The notes beneath the pieces were generated by a model that was not told the DNA's origin, made no database searches, and was given only the letters and a program-made list of their open reading frames with translations. Shown here piece by piece: positions 17,051 to 25,718 of a stretch of DNA of 64,000 nucleotides. The DNA lies in contig JAFRPY010000087.1 in the NCBI GenBank assembly GCA_017428925.1, forward strand, positions 1 to 64,000, in the 5' to 3' direction. The stretch is from Prevotella sp. Lineage in GTDB: Bacteria; Bacteroidota; Bacteroidia; Bacteroidales; Bacteroidaceae. A program made the position numbers and the translations under genes. Position 1 is the first letter of the stretch; every line of letters begins with the position of its first letter.

Positions 17051-17507
17051 TGTTTTTCTTTTTTACAAGTACATGGCGACGGAAAGATAGGACATCTTCA
17101 CCATGTTGGTTATAAGCTACTGATTCTACATATATGATACCACGATCTTGTTTGCTCTTTGACTCTCGTTTGTCAAGAATGGTAGAGCGTACATAGATGG
17201 TATCATTAAGGAAAGTCGGAGCCAAGTGTTTTATATCCTCATAACCTAAGTTCGCAATAGCCTTTCCGCTAATATCAGGAACAGTTATGCCAACAGCCAA
17301 AGAGAACACCAACGTACCAACAACCAACACTTGGCCATGCTGGTTCTTACTGGCATAGTCGATGTTGGTATGTACAGGGTGGTTGTTCATCGTCAGTAAC
17401 GAGAACAAATTGTTATCACTCTCGAAGATGGTCTTTGACAACTCATGTTTAATGACTTCACCTATGATAAAGTCTTCATAATAGTGTCCAATAGGTGCCG
17501 GAGTCAT
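17043..17507 (-). CDS. MaoC-like (R)-hydratase / hot-dog fold dehydratase
   Basis: A 154-residue hot-dog protein. It begins APIGHYYEDFIIGEV, has NNHPVHTNIDYA at about residues 41-52 (the D/H hydratase motif region), then GQVLVVGTLVFSLAVG. These features match MaoC-type hydratases acting on enoyl- or mesaconyl-CoA-like thioesters. It is coupled to the CitE-like lyase downstream (8-base overlap) and separated by 2 bases from the NeuD-like gene. The pair recalls the mesaconyl-CoA hydratase / malyl-CoA lyase pairing, but the real substrate is unknown. Confidence 0.85.
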   Translation of the reverse strand: MTPAPIGHYYEDFIIGEVIKHELSKTIFESDNNLFSLLTMNNHPVHTNIDYASKNQHGQVLVVGTLVFSLAVGITVPDISGKAIANLGYEDIKHLAPTFLNDTIYVRSTILDKRESKSKQDRGIIYVESVAYNQHGEDVLSFRRHVLVKKKNNG

Positions 17508-17509
17508 AA

Positions 17510-18181
17510 TTATCTCATTATATGGTTTAGCTTGGGCTTTATGATCGCAGGATTACCATAAAGTACACTATTATCTCCAACACTCTTAGTAATGACGGAT
17601 GACATTCCAACGATATTCGCATTGCCAATAGTTACTTCATTTCGAATAGACGTATTCATGCCAAAAAAATTCTTGTTGCCGATTTTTAAACTGCTACCGA
17701 CACAAACCTGAGCAGCAAAATAGTTATTATTACCTATAACAATATCATGTCCAAGCAGTGTCCCTGAATTTATAGTGTTAAAGTTACCTACTTTGGCATT
17801 GCAATTAATTACAGAATTAGCAAGAAAGACATTGCCATAGCCTATCTTTGCAGATTTAGCCATCATCACTGAGGGATGGATAAAATTAGCAAACTTCTCC
17901 AAAGGAATATTTAAGTCCTCGAGAAGTTGTACACGTTCAGTCATTACATCTGCCCTATAAAGTTGATAGAGAAATTTTACATCATCATATTTCTCAAACT
18001 TCACATAGGCATCTTTAATATCACACAAAATAGGATAACCCGATATATCATCACCACCAGAATGGTCATCTAACGCCAACCCAAGCATTTCAATATCCAT
18101 ACCAAAACGGTCATGAGCATCATTAATTTGATCTCCAATTACAATTGCAGTCCCCCTGCCTCCTATTATTACGATTTTCAT
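17510..18181 (-). CDS. NeuD-family sugar acyltransferase (beta-helix)
   Basis: A 223-residue protein with an N-terminal Rossmann-like part (MKIVIIGGRGTAIVIGDQI) and a C-terminal hexapeptide beta-helix (about residues 105-215, e.g. NTINSGTLLGHDIVIGNNN, IGNANIVGMSSVIT). This two-domain layout is that of NeuD/PglD-type acyltransferases that acylate amino-sugars. The motif ending YGNPAIIKPK is normal. Overlap of 4 bases with the DegT-like gene upstream suggests the two act in sequence: amine formation, then N- or O-acylation. Confidence 0.85.
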   Translation of the reverse strand: MKIVIIGGRGTAIVIGDQINDAHDRFGMDIEMLGLALDDHSGGDDISGYPILCDIKDAYVKFEKYDDVKFLYQLYRADVMTERVQLLEDLNIPLEKFANFIHPSVMMAKSAKIGYGNVFLANSVINCNAKVGNFNTINSGTLLGHDIVIGNNNYFAAQVCVGSSLKIGNKNFFGMNTSIRNEVTIGNANIVGMSSVITKSVGDNSVLYGNPAIIKPKLNHIMR

Positions 18182-19131
18182 ATTTTAATTATATTGATTA
18201 TTTTACTTATTTCATTGTTTCCACACCTCTGATCTACAGGTAATGGAATCGTATTTTCGGCAAGATTATAATCCACACTTCCTTTATCGGTCCATTCCAA
18301 TACATTGGGCCAATAACGAGCAACGAAAACTTTACTATAAATTAAATTATTCCGAAGATTCTTTCTTTCCGTCATATATGGATATATCATCGGGACAGAC
18401 GCATTATCCAATTCGACTTGTAACAGATTAGACTCTCCAAGCGAAGCATGCAACTGTTGGAAGTTTCCTATACGCTGTTTAATAATCGCCTTATAGTCAA
18501 TTGATTGCATTACTCTTTGGGTAAAATGAGACATCAACATAATCTTTTCTTCAGCCAAACTCTCATCTGCCTGACGGAAATCGTTAAAACCTTCTTCAGG
18601 TGATAGATCAATACGCTTGATAAGATGCTCTATACGATTGTATGAAACACCCTGTTTTAAATCCTTTATGGGTTGTTCTGCATCACTATATAAATAAGCT
18701 CCATCCGATACGCCGAAAAACTTACGACAAGTATAGAATGTGTCAATTCCTTCAACTGGTTTTGCGAAAAACGCCTGTGTATTATCTACAATCAGTTGTT
18801 TCCCGTAATTGCTTGCCAACTCATCTACATACCCTTGTTTCAAGCCGTAATAATTCGTATAAAGTAAAGCCTCACATTCTTCAAGTCTTATATCATCCGC
18901 AATTTCAAAGTTAAGGTTAATGTGATAGAACTGATAAGCAATGCCTAACTTCTGGAATGGTTTAAGGATAACGTCACAAGTATAATAAGGTATATACACC
19001 TTTCTATACTTACGACATCTCAAAATATACTCCAGACAATTCTTCCCAGAATTCAGACGAAGAGCATTCTTATGGTATTCTTCTCTATTGGGAAGTTCTA
19101 ATTCAAAATACCCTCCAATAGCCTTTTCCAT
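18178..19131 (-). CDS. DegT/DnrJ-like PLP-dependent aminotransferase, divergent
   Basis: A 317-residue protein, shorter than standard DegT enzymes (about 370). YIPYYTCDVILKPFQ, a PLP-ring-binding aspartate in IVDNTQAFF (Asp116) and a candidate Schiff-base lysine in TCRKFFGVSDGAYL (Lys137) show the type I PLP fold. It is coupled by overlaps to both neighbours (NeuD-like and ATP-grasp). Probable role: an aminotransferase or PLP enzyme for a precursor that the NeuD-like or ATP-grasp enzymes then modify. The substrate is unknown. Confidence 0.75.
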   Translation of the reverse strand: MEKAIGGYFELELPNREEYHKNALRLNSGKNCLEYILRCRKYRKVYIPYYTCDVILKPFQKLGIAYQFYHINLNFEIADDIRLEECEALLYTNYYGLKQGYVDELASNYGKQLIVDNTQAFFAKPVEGIDTFYTCRKFFGVSDGAYLYSDAEQPIKDLKQGVSYNRIEHLIKRIDLSPEEGFNDFRQADESLAEEKIMLMSHFTQRVMQSIDYKAIIKQRIGNFQQLHASLGESNLLQVELDNASVPMIYPYMTERKNLRNNLIYSKVFVARYWPNVLEWTDKGSVDYNLAENTIPLPVDQRCGNNEISKIINIIKI

Positions 19132-20330
19132 TACTGAACTATAATACGGACATATTGATCCATATTCTCTATCACTTGGTTCATCTGTTCGGGATTGTCG
19201 TATTTCAGAATCAACTCTCCTACGCAGTCCTGAGCATCTCGGTATTTATGGACAGGGTCACCTTCTTTGATATCTGTTACGAAATCTACCAGATGGTTCT
19301 TTTTGAAAATATCATCATACTCAATACCTGCATACTTACCAGTTTCATTAGCATGTGCCATATAGTTAGACCAATACCCCTTAACTGGAGCCATCTTTAA
19401 ATCTGAACAGTCCTCACCAAGAGCAGCCTTGATGACATAGGGTACCATATCAACACCTGTAGCCAGGGCTGTTATCTGCGGGATGAGACTACCTCCACTA
19501 CGAGCACCAAGTTCCAAGATATAGACTTTACCATCGGTGCCATATATAGCTTCCACGTTATAAGCTGTTGACTTCATGCCAAGGCTTGTTATCAGTCTCT
19601 GCAAATCTTCAACTAAAGTATCAATAACCTCCTGCGGCATAACTGTAGGCCAGCACTCACCCAATGGTGCAAAATCCTTGTCAACCTTAGTACTGTAGAA
19701 CTCATTACCTAAACAATGGAACACTAACTTGCCATCTACAGAGAAGGCATCGCCAGAAATCTGTGGGCCATTCTTCACGATAAATTCTTCAATCAAGAAT
19801 ATCTTATCGCGTGAATATGACAGGGCATCTTCAACAAATGCTTTCAGTTGTGACTTATCAGTCATTTTGTTGATACCCTTACTGCCAGAGGAGTCAACGG
19901 GTTTTACCATTACTGGTAACCTAAAGTCGTTGATGTCAGCCTTGGCTTCTTCGTACGTCTTGTAGCTTTTTGACTTGGGTACATTAAAGCCATGCTCAGT
20001 GAGATACTGGCGGAAAAGATGCTTTTTGCTCAGTATCTCTACAGACTTGTAGGGGCTTGTAGGTAATCCTAACTTTTCGCTAACGTATGCAGCCGTAGGT
20101 GCTGCTGGATCTGAGGCATAAGCCACCACACCATCAACTTTCAATTCTTTTGCTAATGCAAAAACTGCCTCTTTGTCGGTAGTACTCACATTATGATATT
20201 CGTGTGCATACTGATGGCCAGGGTTATCTGGCAAATAGTCACAGGTAATAACGTAATAGCCCATCTCCCTTGCCGCTTTTATAGCATAGGTTTGGTAGAT
20301 ACTGCCACCTAACATTAAAACTCTTTTCAT
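19131..20330 (-). CDS. ATP-grasp carboxylate-amine ligase
   Basis: A 399-residue protein with a pre-ATP-grasp domain (MKRVLMLGGSIYQTYAIKAA), the nucleotide-binding strand VMVKPVDSSGSKGI at about residues 140-153, and the metal-binding ELGARSGGS near 275. This is the carbamoyl-phosphate-synthase-like ATP-grasp type. These ligases join a carboxylate to an amine through an acyl phosphate. It is one of three ATP-grasp genes between 19131 and 25708, so amide-type decoration is a theme of the locus. Specific partners are unknown. Confidence 0.88.
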   Translation of the reverse strand: MKRVLMLGGSIYQTYAIKAAREMGYYVITCDYLPDNPGHQYAHEYHNVSTTDKEAVFALAKELKVDGVVAYASDPAAPTAAYVSEKLGLPTSPYKSVEILSKKHLFRQYLTEHGFNVPKSKSYKTYEEAKADINDFRLPVMVKPVDSSGSKGINKMTDKSQLKAFVEDALSYSRDKIFLIEEFIVKNGPQISGDAFSVDGKLVFHCLGNEFYSTKVDKDFAPLGECWPTVMPQEVIDTLVEDLQRLITSLGMKSTAYNVEAIYGTDGKVYILELGARSGGSLIPQITALATGVDMVPYVIKAALGEDCSDLKMAPVKGYWSNYMAHANETGKYAGIEYDDIFKKNHLVDFVTDIKEGDPVHKYRDAQDCVGELILKYDNPEQMNQVIENMDQYVRIIVQ

Positions 20331-20333
20331 AAC

Positions 20334-21494
20334 TTACAATGAGTTTACGAATTTTGTTATTCTGCACACACCCTCCTTAATCTTCTCTATGTCGAGTGTA
20401 AAGGCAATACGGATATAGTGGTTACAACACTGACCGTATGTTACTCCAGGAACCGCAGCTACATGTGCGCCCCGAAGCAGTGCATAGCAGAAATCAATAG
20501 AGTCTATACCTGTCTTTGATATGTCCACCATCATATAGAAGGTGGCTTCTGGAGCTTTCACGCTGAACTTCTCAATTTTGCTTAACCCCTCAAAGAGAAC
20601 ATTACGTCGCTCGGTAAAAATATCCACCATATTTTTGGAGTAATCCTCCTCACCGTCCAAAGCCTTGATGGCTGCATACTGGGATGGAAGGGGTGCACAG
20701 GCACACACATTCTCCTGCAGTTTGGTCATGGCGGCAATGATTTCCTCCGGAGCCAGTACATAGCCAATACGATAACCAGTCATACAGAACTCTTTTGAGA
20801 GAGAGTTAATAAGGATTGTGCGCTCTCGCATGCCATCAATGGCCACAATACTTTTGAAAGGAACATTGTCGTAAATTAAACATTTATATACCTCATCGCT
20901 GATGACTACCAAATCATGTTTCTTAGCCAGTTCGGCTATTCCCTCTATCTTATTCCATGGGATAATTCTACCAGATGGATTTGAAGGGGTATTGATCATG
21001 ATAGCACGTGTTTTGGGTGTGACGGCCTTTTCAATGTCAGCAACATCAAAACTCAAATCTGTGTGTTCAGGATTGTCAATAATGATAGGAACCGCATGGC
21101 ACATGCGAATCATCTGTGCATAATTGACATAATAGGGGGCAGGCATGATAACCTCATCACCAGGGTTCAGTATGGAGATAAGGGCAAGGTAGAGACCTTC
21201 CATGGCTCCAACTGTTGCCATTACCTCTGTAACAGGGTTATACTTGAAGCCTTCCTTTTGCTCATAGTATTTGCTAATAGTCTGCCGAAGATCCAATAGA
21301 CCTGCATTTTGGGAGTAACGAGTTTTACCCTCTTGAATAGCTTCGCATGCTGCATCCTTAATGGCCTGATGGGGTTGCACATCGGGGTCACCTAATGTAA
21401 AGTCAATCACATCATCGTATTTCTTGGCCTCATTGAAGAGACTGCGTACCAGCGACAGCTTGATGCTGTCAGCTACTATTGAAGTTTTAATCAT
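20334..21494 (-). CDS. Class I/II pyridoxal-phosphate aminotransferase
   Basis: A 386-residue fold-type I aminotransferase. It shows FTLGDPDVQPH, the PLP contact ISDEVYKCLIYD near residues 199-209, the Schiff-base lysine Lys234 in NSLSKEF, and arginine in TGYRIGY. It resembles aspartate/aromatic transaminases. It sits 3 bases from an ATP-grasp gene, so it may supply the amino acid that is ligated to the glycan precursor (inference), rather than serving general metabolism. Confidence 0.88.
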   Translation of the reverse strand: MIKTSIVADSIKLSLVRSLFNEAKKYDDVIDFTLGDPDVQPHQAIKDAACEAIQEGKTRYSQNAGLLDLRQTISKYYEQKEGFKYNPVTEVMATVGAMEGLYLALISILNPGDEVIMPAPYYVNYAQMIRMCHAVPIIIDNPEHTDLSFDVADIEKAVTPKTRAIMINTPSNPSGRIIPWNKIEGIAELAKKHDLVVISDEVYKCLIYDNVPFKSIVAIDGMRERTILINSLSKEFCMTGYRIGYVLAPEEIIAAMTKLQENVCACAPLPSQYAAIKALDGEEDYSKNMVDIFTERRNVLFEGLSKIEKFSVKAPEATFYMMVDISKTGIDSIDFCYALLRGAHVAAVPGVTYGQCCNHYIRIAFTLDIEKIKEGVCRITKFVNSL

Positions 21495-21842
21495 GTAGTT
21501 TTTTTGTTCTGAATAATAAAGATAGGAACTTGTAAGTAACTTAAACTGCTCTACCTATGATTCTTGTTTTAAGAGTATTTGAAAATTCTCTTTTCATATG
21601 GTTTCGTCCTTTATGCATCAAGTAAAACGCTGGATGGATGTAGAAAGCGTCGTCTGCATATGTGGTCATTATCCAAACCAAATGCAATTTGGGCGACTTG
21701 ACTTGCATCGTTTACCATGGTGGCAGAACCATACATATCTACTTCGAATCCCTCGAGATGATTTGCTCGTGCTGTGGTTAGACGGGCGGTATCCCCCAAA
21801 GATAAGAAGCATACCTTATGCAATAGCCGCCTATTGCCTGCA
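21495..21842. other. 348-base interval with possible gene remnant
   Basis: No convincing intact gene lies here. On the minus strand an 80-codon frame (21611-21853) reads NRRLLHKVCFLSLGDTARLT and HLEGFEVDMYGSATMVND, which looks like protein-coding composition. It has no recognisable family, and its start overlaps the end of the ATP-grasp gene at 21843. A remnant of a lost locus gene is the simplest explanation. No hairpin terminator is obvious. Confidence 0.4.
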
Positions 21843-23051
21843 TTAATTCGCAAGCACTTTTAACCATTCACGCTGATGAGTTATGGCGTGTTCAAGTTCT
21901 TCTGCTGTTTGGAATTTCAACACTAATGTTCCGATGGCATTGTTAGCACCCTTGAAGGATTCCACCTTGTCGCCCTGTTTCACCCAAAGGTTTTCTTCTA
22001 TAATCTCAGCAGGCAAATTCTTACTTATCTCCAAGTGGTTGAAGACGCCACTTTTGTCAGCATGAAGAATGATTTCTGCCCAGTGACCGCTGTATGGTTT
22101 TTGCTCTATTGGTTCCAAAAGCTGGTCACCAACTATAGCACGGGTAATAGCCGTAATCATGTCAACTCCCGTAGCATAGCGAAGCATCTCGCAGAGGCGA
22201 TTACCTCCGCCGCGAGGTGTAAGTTCCATGATATATGGTCTACCATTTGTTCCAATGCAAGTCTCAATGTTATAGACAACAGTCTTTAAACCAAGAAGTG
22301 TGATGAGTCGTTGGATTTCTGAGGTAAGATATTCTTCCTGTTCCTTGGTAAAGGTTGAAGGCCACGAATAGGCTGCTGGCGTATAAGGGTTAGTTGCATT
22401 AACATCGAAGCGTTGCGCACAAAAACTTGTGAAAACCAAATTCCCGTCAACAGACATGCTGTCTGTGTCAGAAGAGCATCCATCCTTTTCAATAAACTCC
22501 TCTACGATGATATGGCCAGAAATGGAATGTTCCATGGCGTATTCCAGAGCCGTTTTTAAATCTTCCGGGCGGTCAACTCTGGTAACGCCTTTGCTTCCAG
22601 TAGCATCTGTTGGTTTTACGATGACTGGCCATGGATACCAATACATCTCGTTCATTGCAGCGTCAATACTGTCAAAGCCTTTAGCCTGGGGCACGTTAAA
22701 GCCGTTTTTAGCAAGAAAGGCCCGGAATTTATCCTTGTTCTGAAGAATTTCCACCGACTCAAAGGGGCCAAATGATGGTAATCCCATTTTGTTTTGAACG
22801 TATGAAGCAGAAATCACACCAGGATCAACACCGAAAGACATGATACCGTCAATTTGCTTTTCCTGTGCAACTTTCAGAACGGCCTCTTTGTCAATAATAT
22901 TGATGTTGACATACTCGTCACTGAATTTATGCGCTATGTTATCGGGAATATAGTCTGCCGTGATGACATAATAACCTTGCTCGTGTGCAGCCTTAATGAC
23001 TGGAAACAGATATTGGATGCCACCGAGAAGCATCAATTTCTTCTGTTTCAT
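21843..23051 (-). CDS. ATP-grasp carboxylate-amine ligase
   Basis: A 402-residue paralogue of the protein at 19131. It has the pre-ATP-grasp start KKLMLLGGIQYLFPVIKAA, VIVKPTDATGSKGVTRV at about residues 140-156, and metal-binding IMELTPRGGGNRL near 275. All catalytic regions look intact. Its start codon abuts the stop of the GT2 gene at 23052. The differing active-site loop (TPRGGG versus GARSGG) suggests a different acceptor from the first ATP-grasp enzyme. Confidence 0.88.
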   Translation of the reverse strand: MKQKKLMLLGGIQYLFPVIKAAHEQGYYVITADYIPDNIAHKFSDEYVNINIIDKEAVLKVAQEKQIDGIMSFGVDPGVISASYVQNKMGLPSFGPFESVEILQNKDKFRAFLAKNGFNVPQAKGFDSIDAAMNEMYWYPWPVIVKPTDATGSKGVTRVDRPEDLKTALEYAMEHSISGHIIVEEFIEKDGCSSDTDSMSVDGNLVFTSFCAQRFDVNATNPYTPAAYSWPSTFTKEQEEYLTSEIQRLITLLGLKTVVYNIETCIGTNGRPYIMELTPRGGGNRLCEMLRYATGVDMITAITRAIVGDQLLEPIEQKPYSGHWAEIILHADKSGVFNHLEISKNLPAEIIEENLWVKQGDKVESFKGANNAIGTLVLKFQTAEELEHAITHQREWLKVLAN

Positions 23052-24020
23052 TTAATGAATAAATAATCTTAGATAATTATAATGGTCTTTTATCCTACAC
23101 CATGGTTTGTTCCATCCAATCTGGTCCCAATATTGTCTTTCGGTTTGATTTAATATTCGTAAAAAATCAAAATAGCCTTTTTTGTTTCTGTGACGAAAGT
23201 TTGCATTTAACATCTTGTATGTATAACACAAATAGAATTGTTTTACTAAATCTAGATAATAATACTCTTTGCCATGGAAGAAATCCAATATGGTTTGTAC
23301 CGACTGTAAACCTTGTTTTTGAATCTCAACATTTCTGGACAAGTTCGTCACTAACGACTTCGGGTTAGAGCGATTGTAATGATAAATGCACTCGTCTAAG
23401 CATGAAATAATACTCGAGTAATAAATCAAACGAGGAAGAACTTGGTAATCTTCATAAAAACTACCCTCTTCGTTACACTTGATGTCATTGTCTGTGTAAA
23501 GTGCTTTCCTAATAAGTTTACTCCAAACACAAATCGTAGCCTTATCTTGAAGGATATTCAACAATACCGATTCCCTATCAGAAGACCATCCGTGGCAGTC
23601 GATAATAACGTCTTCTTTGTTAAATTTATAATAACTACTCGTATAAACGATGTCGGCATCTGTTTCTTGTTGCCTCTTTACCAAATCCGAAATAGCATTG
23701 GGTTCAATCCAATCGTCAGCATCAACATGAAAAACAAAATCGCCATGACAAGAAGCGACGGCCGTATTTCTGGCAGCAGCTAATCCTCTGTTTTGCTGAT
23801 GATGGATGATGGTGCATTTTTCTTTACGACGTGGATACTTATCAATGATGTTTTCTATAACAGCAATGCTTGCATCTGAACAACCATCGTCAATGAAAAC
23901 AAATTCCAAATGGTCATAAGTCTGTTCCAGAACACTTCGTGCACAATGTTCAATGTATGCCTCTACATTATAAACAGGTACTAAAACACTGACAAGTGGA
24001 TAAGCTTCCTTGTTAACCAT
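23052..24020 (-). CDS. Glycosyltransferase family 2
   Basis: A 322-residue GT-A enzyme with PLVSVLVPVYNVEAYIEHC at the start, FIDDGCSD at about residues 38-45 and DADDWIEPN near 97. It is embedded between two ATP-grasp genes, directly abutting one and 20 bases from the other, so the sugar it adds may be the one modified by them. Confidence 0.88.
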   Translation of the reverse strand: MVNKEAYPLVSVLVPVYNVEAYIEHCARSVLEQTYDHLEFVFIDDGCSDASIAVIENIIDKYPRRKEKCTIIHHQQNRGLAAARNTAVASCHGDFVFHVDADDWIEPNAISDLVKRQQETDADIVYTSSYYKFNKEDVIIDCHGWSSDRESVLLNILQDKATICVWSKLIRKALYTDNDIKCNEEGSFYEDYQVLPRLIYYSSIISCLDECIYHYNRSNPKSLVTNLSRNVEIQKQGLQSVQTILDFFHGKEYYYLDLVKQFYLCYTYKMLNANFRHRNKKGYFDFLRILNQTERQYWDQIGWNKPWCRIKDHYNYLRLFIH

Positions 24021-24040
24021 TCTGACACAACTATTTCATG

Positions 24041-25708
24041 CTAAAACCTCAAATCCATTTTAAGATAACCATTCTCATTGTATGTTTTATCAAAAACAAA
24101 TCCAAGTTTCAGATACAGTTTTTGAGCCATTGTGTTTTCTTCTTTAACATTTAGCCAAATGCCTTTAAGATGTCTGGATTTACAATAATCAATATATGTC
24201 TTAAATAACTCTTCGCCTAAACCTTTACCCCTATAAGTACTATTCACATAAAACTCTGCCGCATAAGACCAATCTTTTATTCTCAGGTTATGGGTATATC
24301 CTGCTATCATCCCCTTAATTTGGTTATTGTCATCTAAATCGTATGCTATAGTACAATATGCAGCTAACTGGGCTGCATAGTCTTCTGGAGTTCGATGAAC
24401 CTTAGCTAATTTAGGAACGAAAAAGTTGTATGCGTCACCAGTCATAAAGTCATATATAAGCTGGTATGGCAGGGTGCAGTCTGCAATTGGGTATTGCTTA
24501 TTCTTAACGACAGGATAGATCAAGCGTTCTATCTGCTCGCCGCAATACGACAGTTGTGTGTCCCTATCAGGAAATTGCAATGTAGTGTAGGCAATATAAT
24601 CAGCCCCGTTCTTGCGTTGGTTGATTGTTGTCCCGACCGCTTTTGGAAATTCAACGCCGGTTATATATTTCGTTATAATGGGTTTCTGCTCAATTCCCTC
24701 AAATATGCCACTGTAATTTGAGAATATCACATGATGGGTGAGGAAGTTTCTCGCTTCGTTTACCTTTCTGATAGAATCATAATATTCATTACAGCCTACC
24801 ACAGTAGTAACAAGCAGTTTGTTGAAATCAATGCCTGTATGTTGCTTTATCATCTGTGTTATACGATGACCACCCTGTCTCGGATTTATCTCTATGATGA
24901 AAAGTTCACCTTCAGAAGTAAAATACATTTCAATGTTGTACTCTCCATAGCGGACCCCAGCTTTCTTGAATACTTTGGAAATCGTCGTCTTGATGATAGA
25001 GAGCTCGTGGTAGGAGAGAATAGCAGGAAAGATATATGTCATGGGAATCATTGGGGCCATAATGCTCCTGCGAGTAGTGAAAATACCATTCCATAGAATT
25101 TCGTCACCCATGACAAATACATCTCCCTCTATTGTCTCCATAGAAGACATCTCAACGTACTCCTCTATTGTAACCTTGCCATTGAGCGATAGTTCTTTGC
25201 ATAACTGGAAAGCATGGTGGAATCTTTCCGTTTGGTTTTTAAATATCTTGGTGACTCCCCGGGAAGCAGAATAAATACTTGGCTTGACGATAATGGGGTG
25301 ATTGAAACCTTCCAGCTCTGCTTCAGCTTGAGCACACTCATCTGACTCAATGTATTTTGGACAGAATATCCCTGCCTGCTTTTGAAGCTGTCGGAATTCG
25401 AATTTAGATATGAATCTGTTTATGGTGTCCGGATTGTTGCCCACTAGGCCTAGCTGTTCTGATATATATGCAACAACAGGCATAGCAGGATCGGTGTTTC
25501 CGATAATGCCATTTATACGTTCTTGACGAGCAATAGAAAGCACCCTCTCCCGATCCAAGTAACTCACCTGGTAATGTTTGTCAACAAGCGGAATACCGGG
25601 ATTGTCATTCGTGTAGTCGCACGCAATGACGTAATAGCCTTCTTCTTTTGCAGATTTAATAATTTGAATCTGGCTATTATTTGCTCCTAAGATTAATAAT
25701 TTCTTCAA
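24041..25708 (-). CDS. ATP-grasp ligase fused to GNAT N-acetyltransferase domain
   Basis: A 555-residue two-domain protein. Residues about 1-395 are an ATP-grasp ligase (MKKLLILGANNSQ; VKPSIYSASRGVTKI; metal site IIEINPRQGGHRI). Residues about 420-555 are a GNAT domain with the acetyl-CoA loop YRGKGLGEELF and a typical AQKLYLKLGFVF end. The start is a TTG at 25708, since an in-frame stop lies just upstream and the TTG gives the exact N-terminus of its paralogues. The fusion would couple ATP-dependent ligation with N-acylation of the same product. It lies 10 bases after the DegT gene. Confidence 0.87.
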   Translation of the reverse strand: MKKLLILGANNSQIQIIKSAKEEGYYVIACDYTNDNPGIPLVDKHYQVSYLDRERVLSIARQERINGIIGNTDPAMPVVAYISEQLGLVGNNPDTINRFISKFEFRQLQKQAGIFCPKYIESDECAQAEAELEGFNHPIIVKPSIYSASRGVTKIFKNQTERFHHAFQLCKELSLNGKVTIEEYVEMSSMETIEGDVFVMGDEILWNGIFTTRRSIMAPMIPMTYIFPAILSYHELSIIKTTISKVFKKAGVRYGEYNIEMYFTSEGELFIIEINPRQGGHRITQMIKQHTGIDFNKLLVTTVVGCNEYYDSIRKVNEARNFLTHHVIFSNYSGIFEGIEQKPIITKYITGVEFPKAVGTTINQRKNGADYIAYTTLQFPDRDTQLSYCGEQIERLIYPVVKNKQYPIADCTLPYQLIYDFMTGDAYNFFVPKLAKVHRTPEDYAAQLAAYCTIAYDLDDNNQIKGMIAGYTHNLRIKDWSYAAEFYVNSTYRGKGLGEELFKTYIDYCKSRHLKGIWLNVKEENTMAQKLYLKLGFVFDKTYNENGYLKMDLRF

Positions 25709-25718
25709 AACAGGATGA

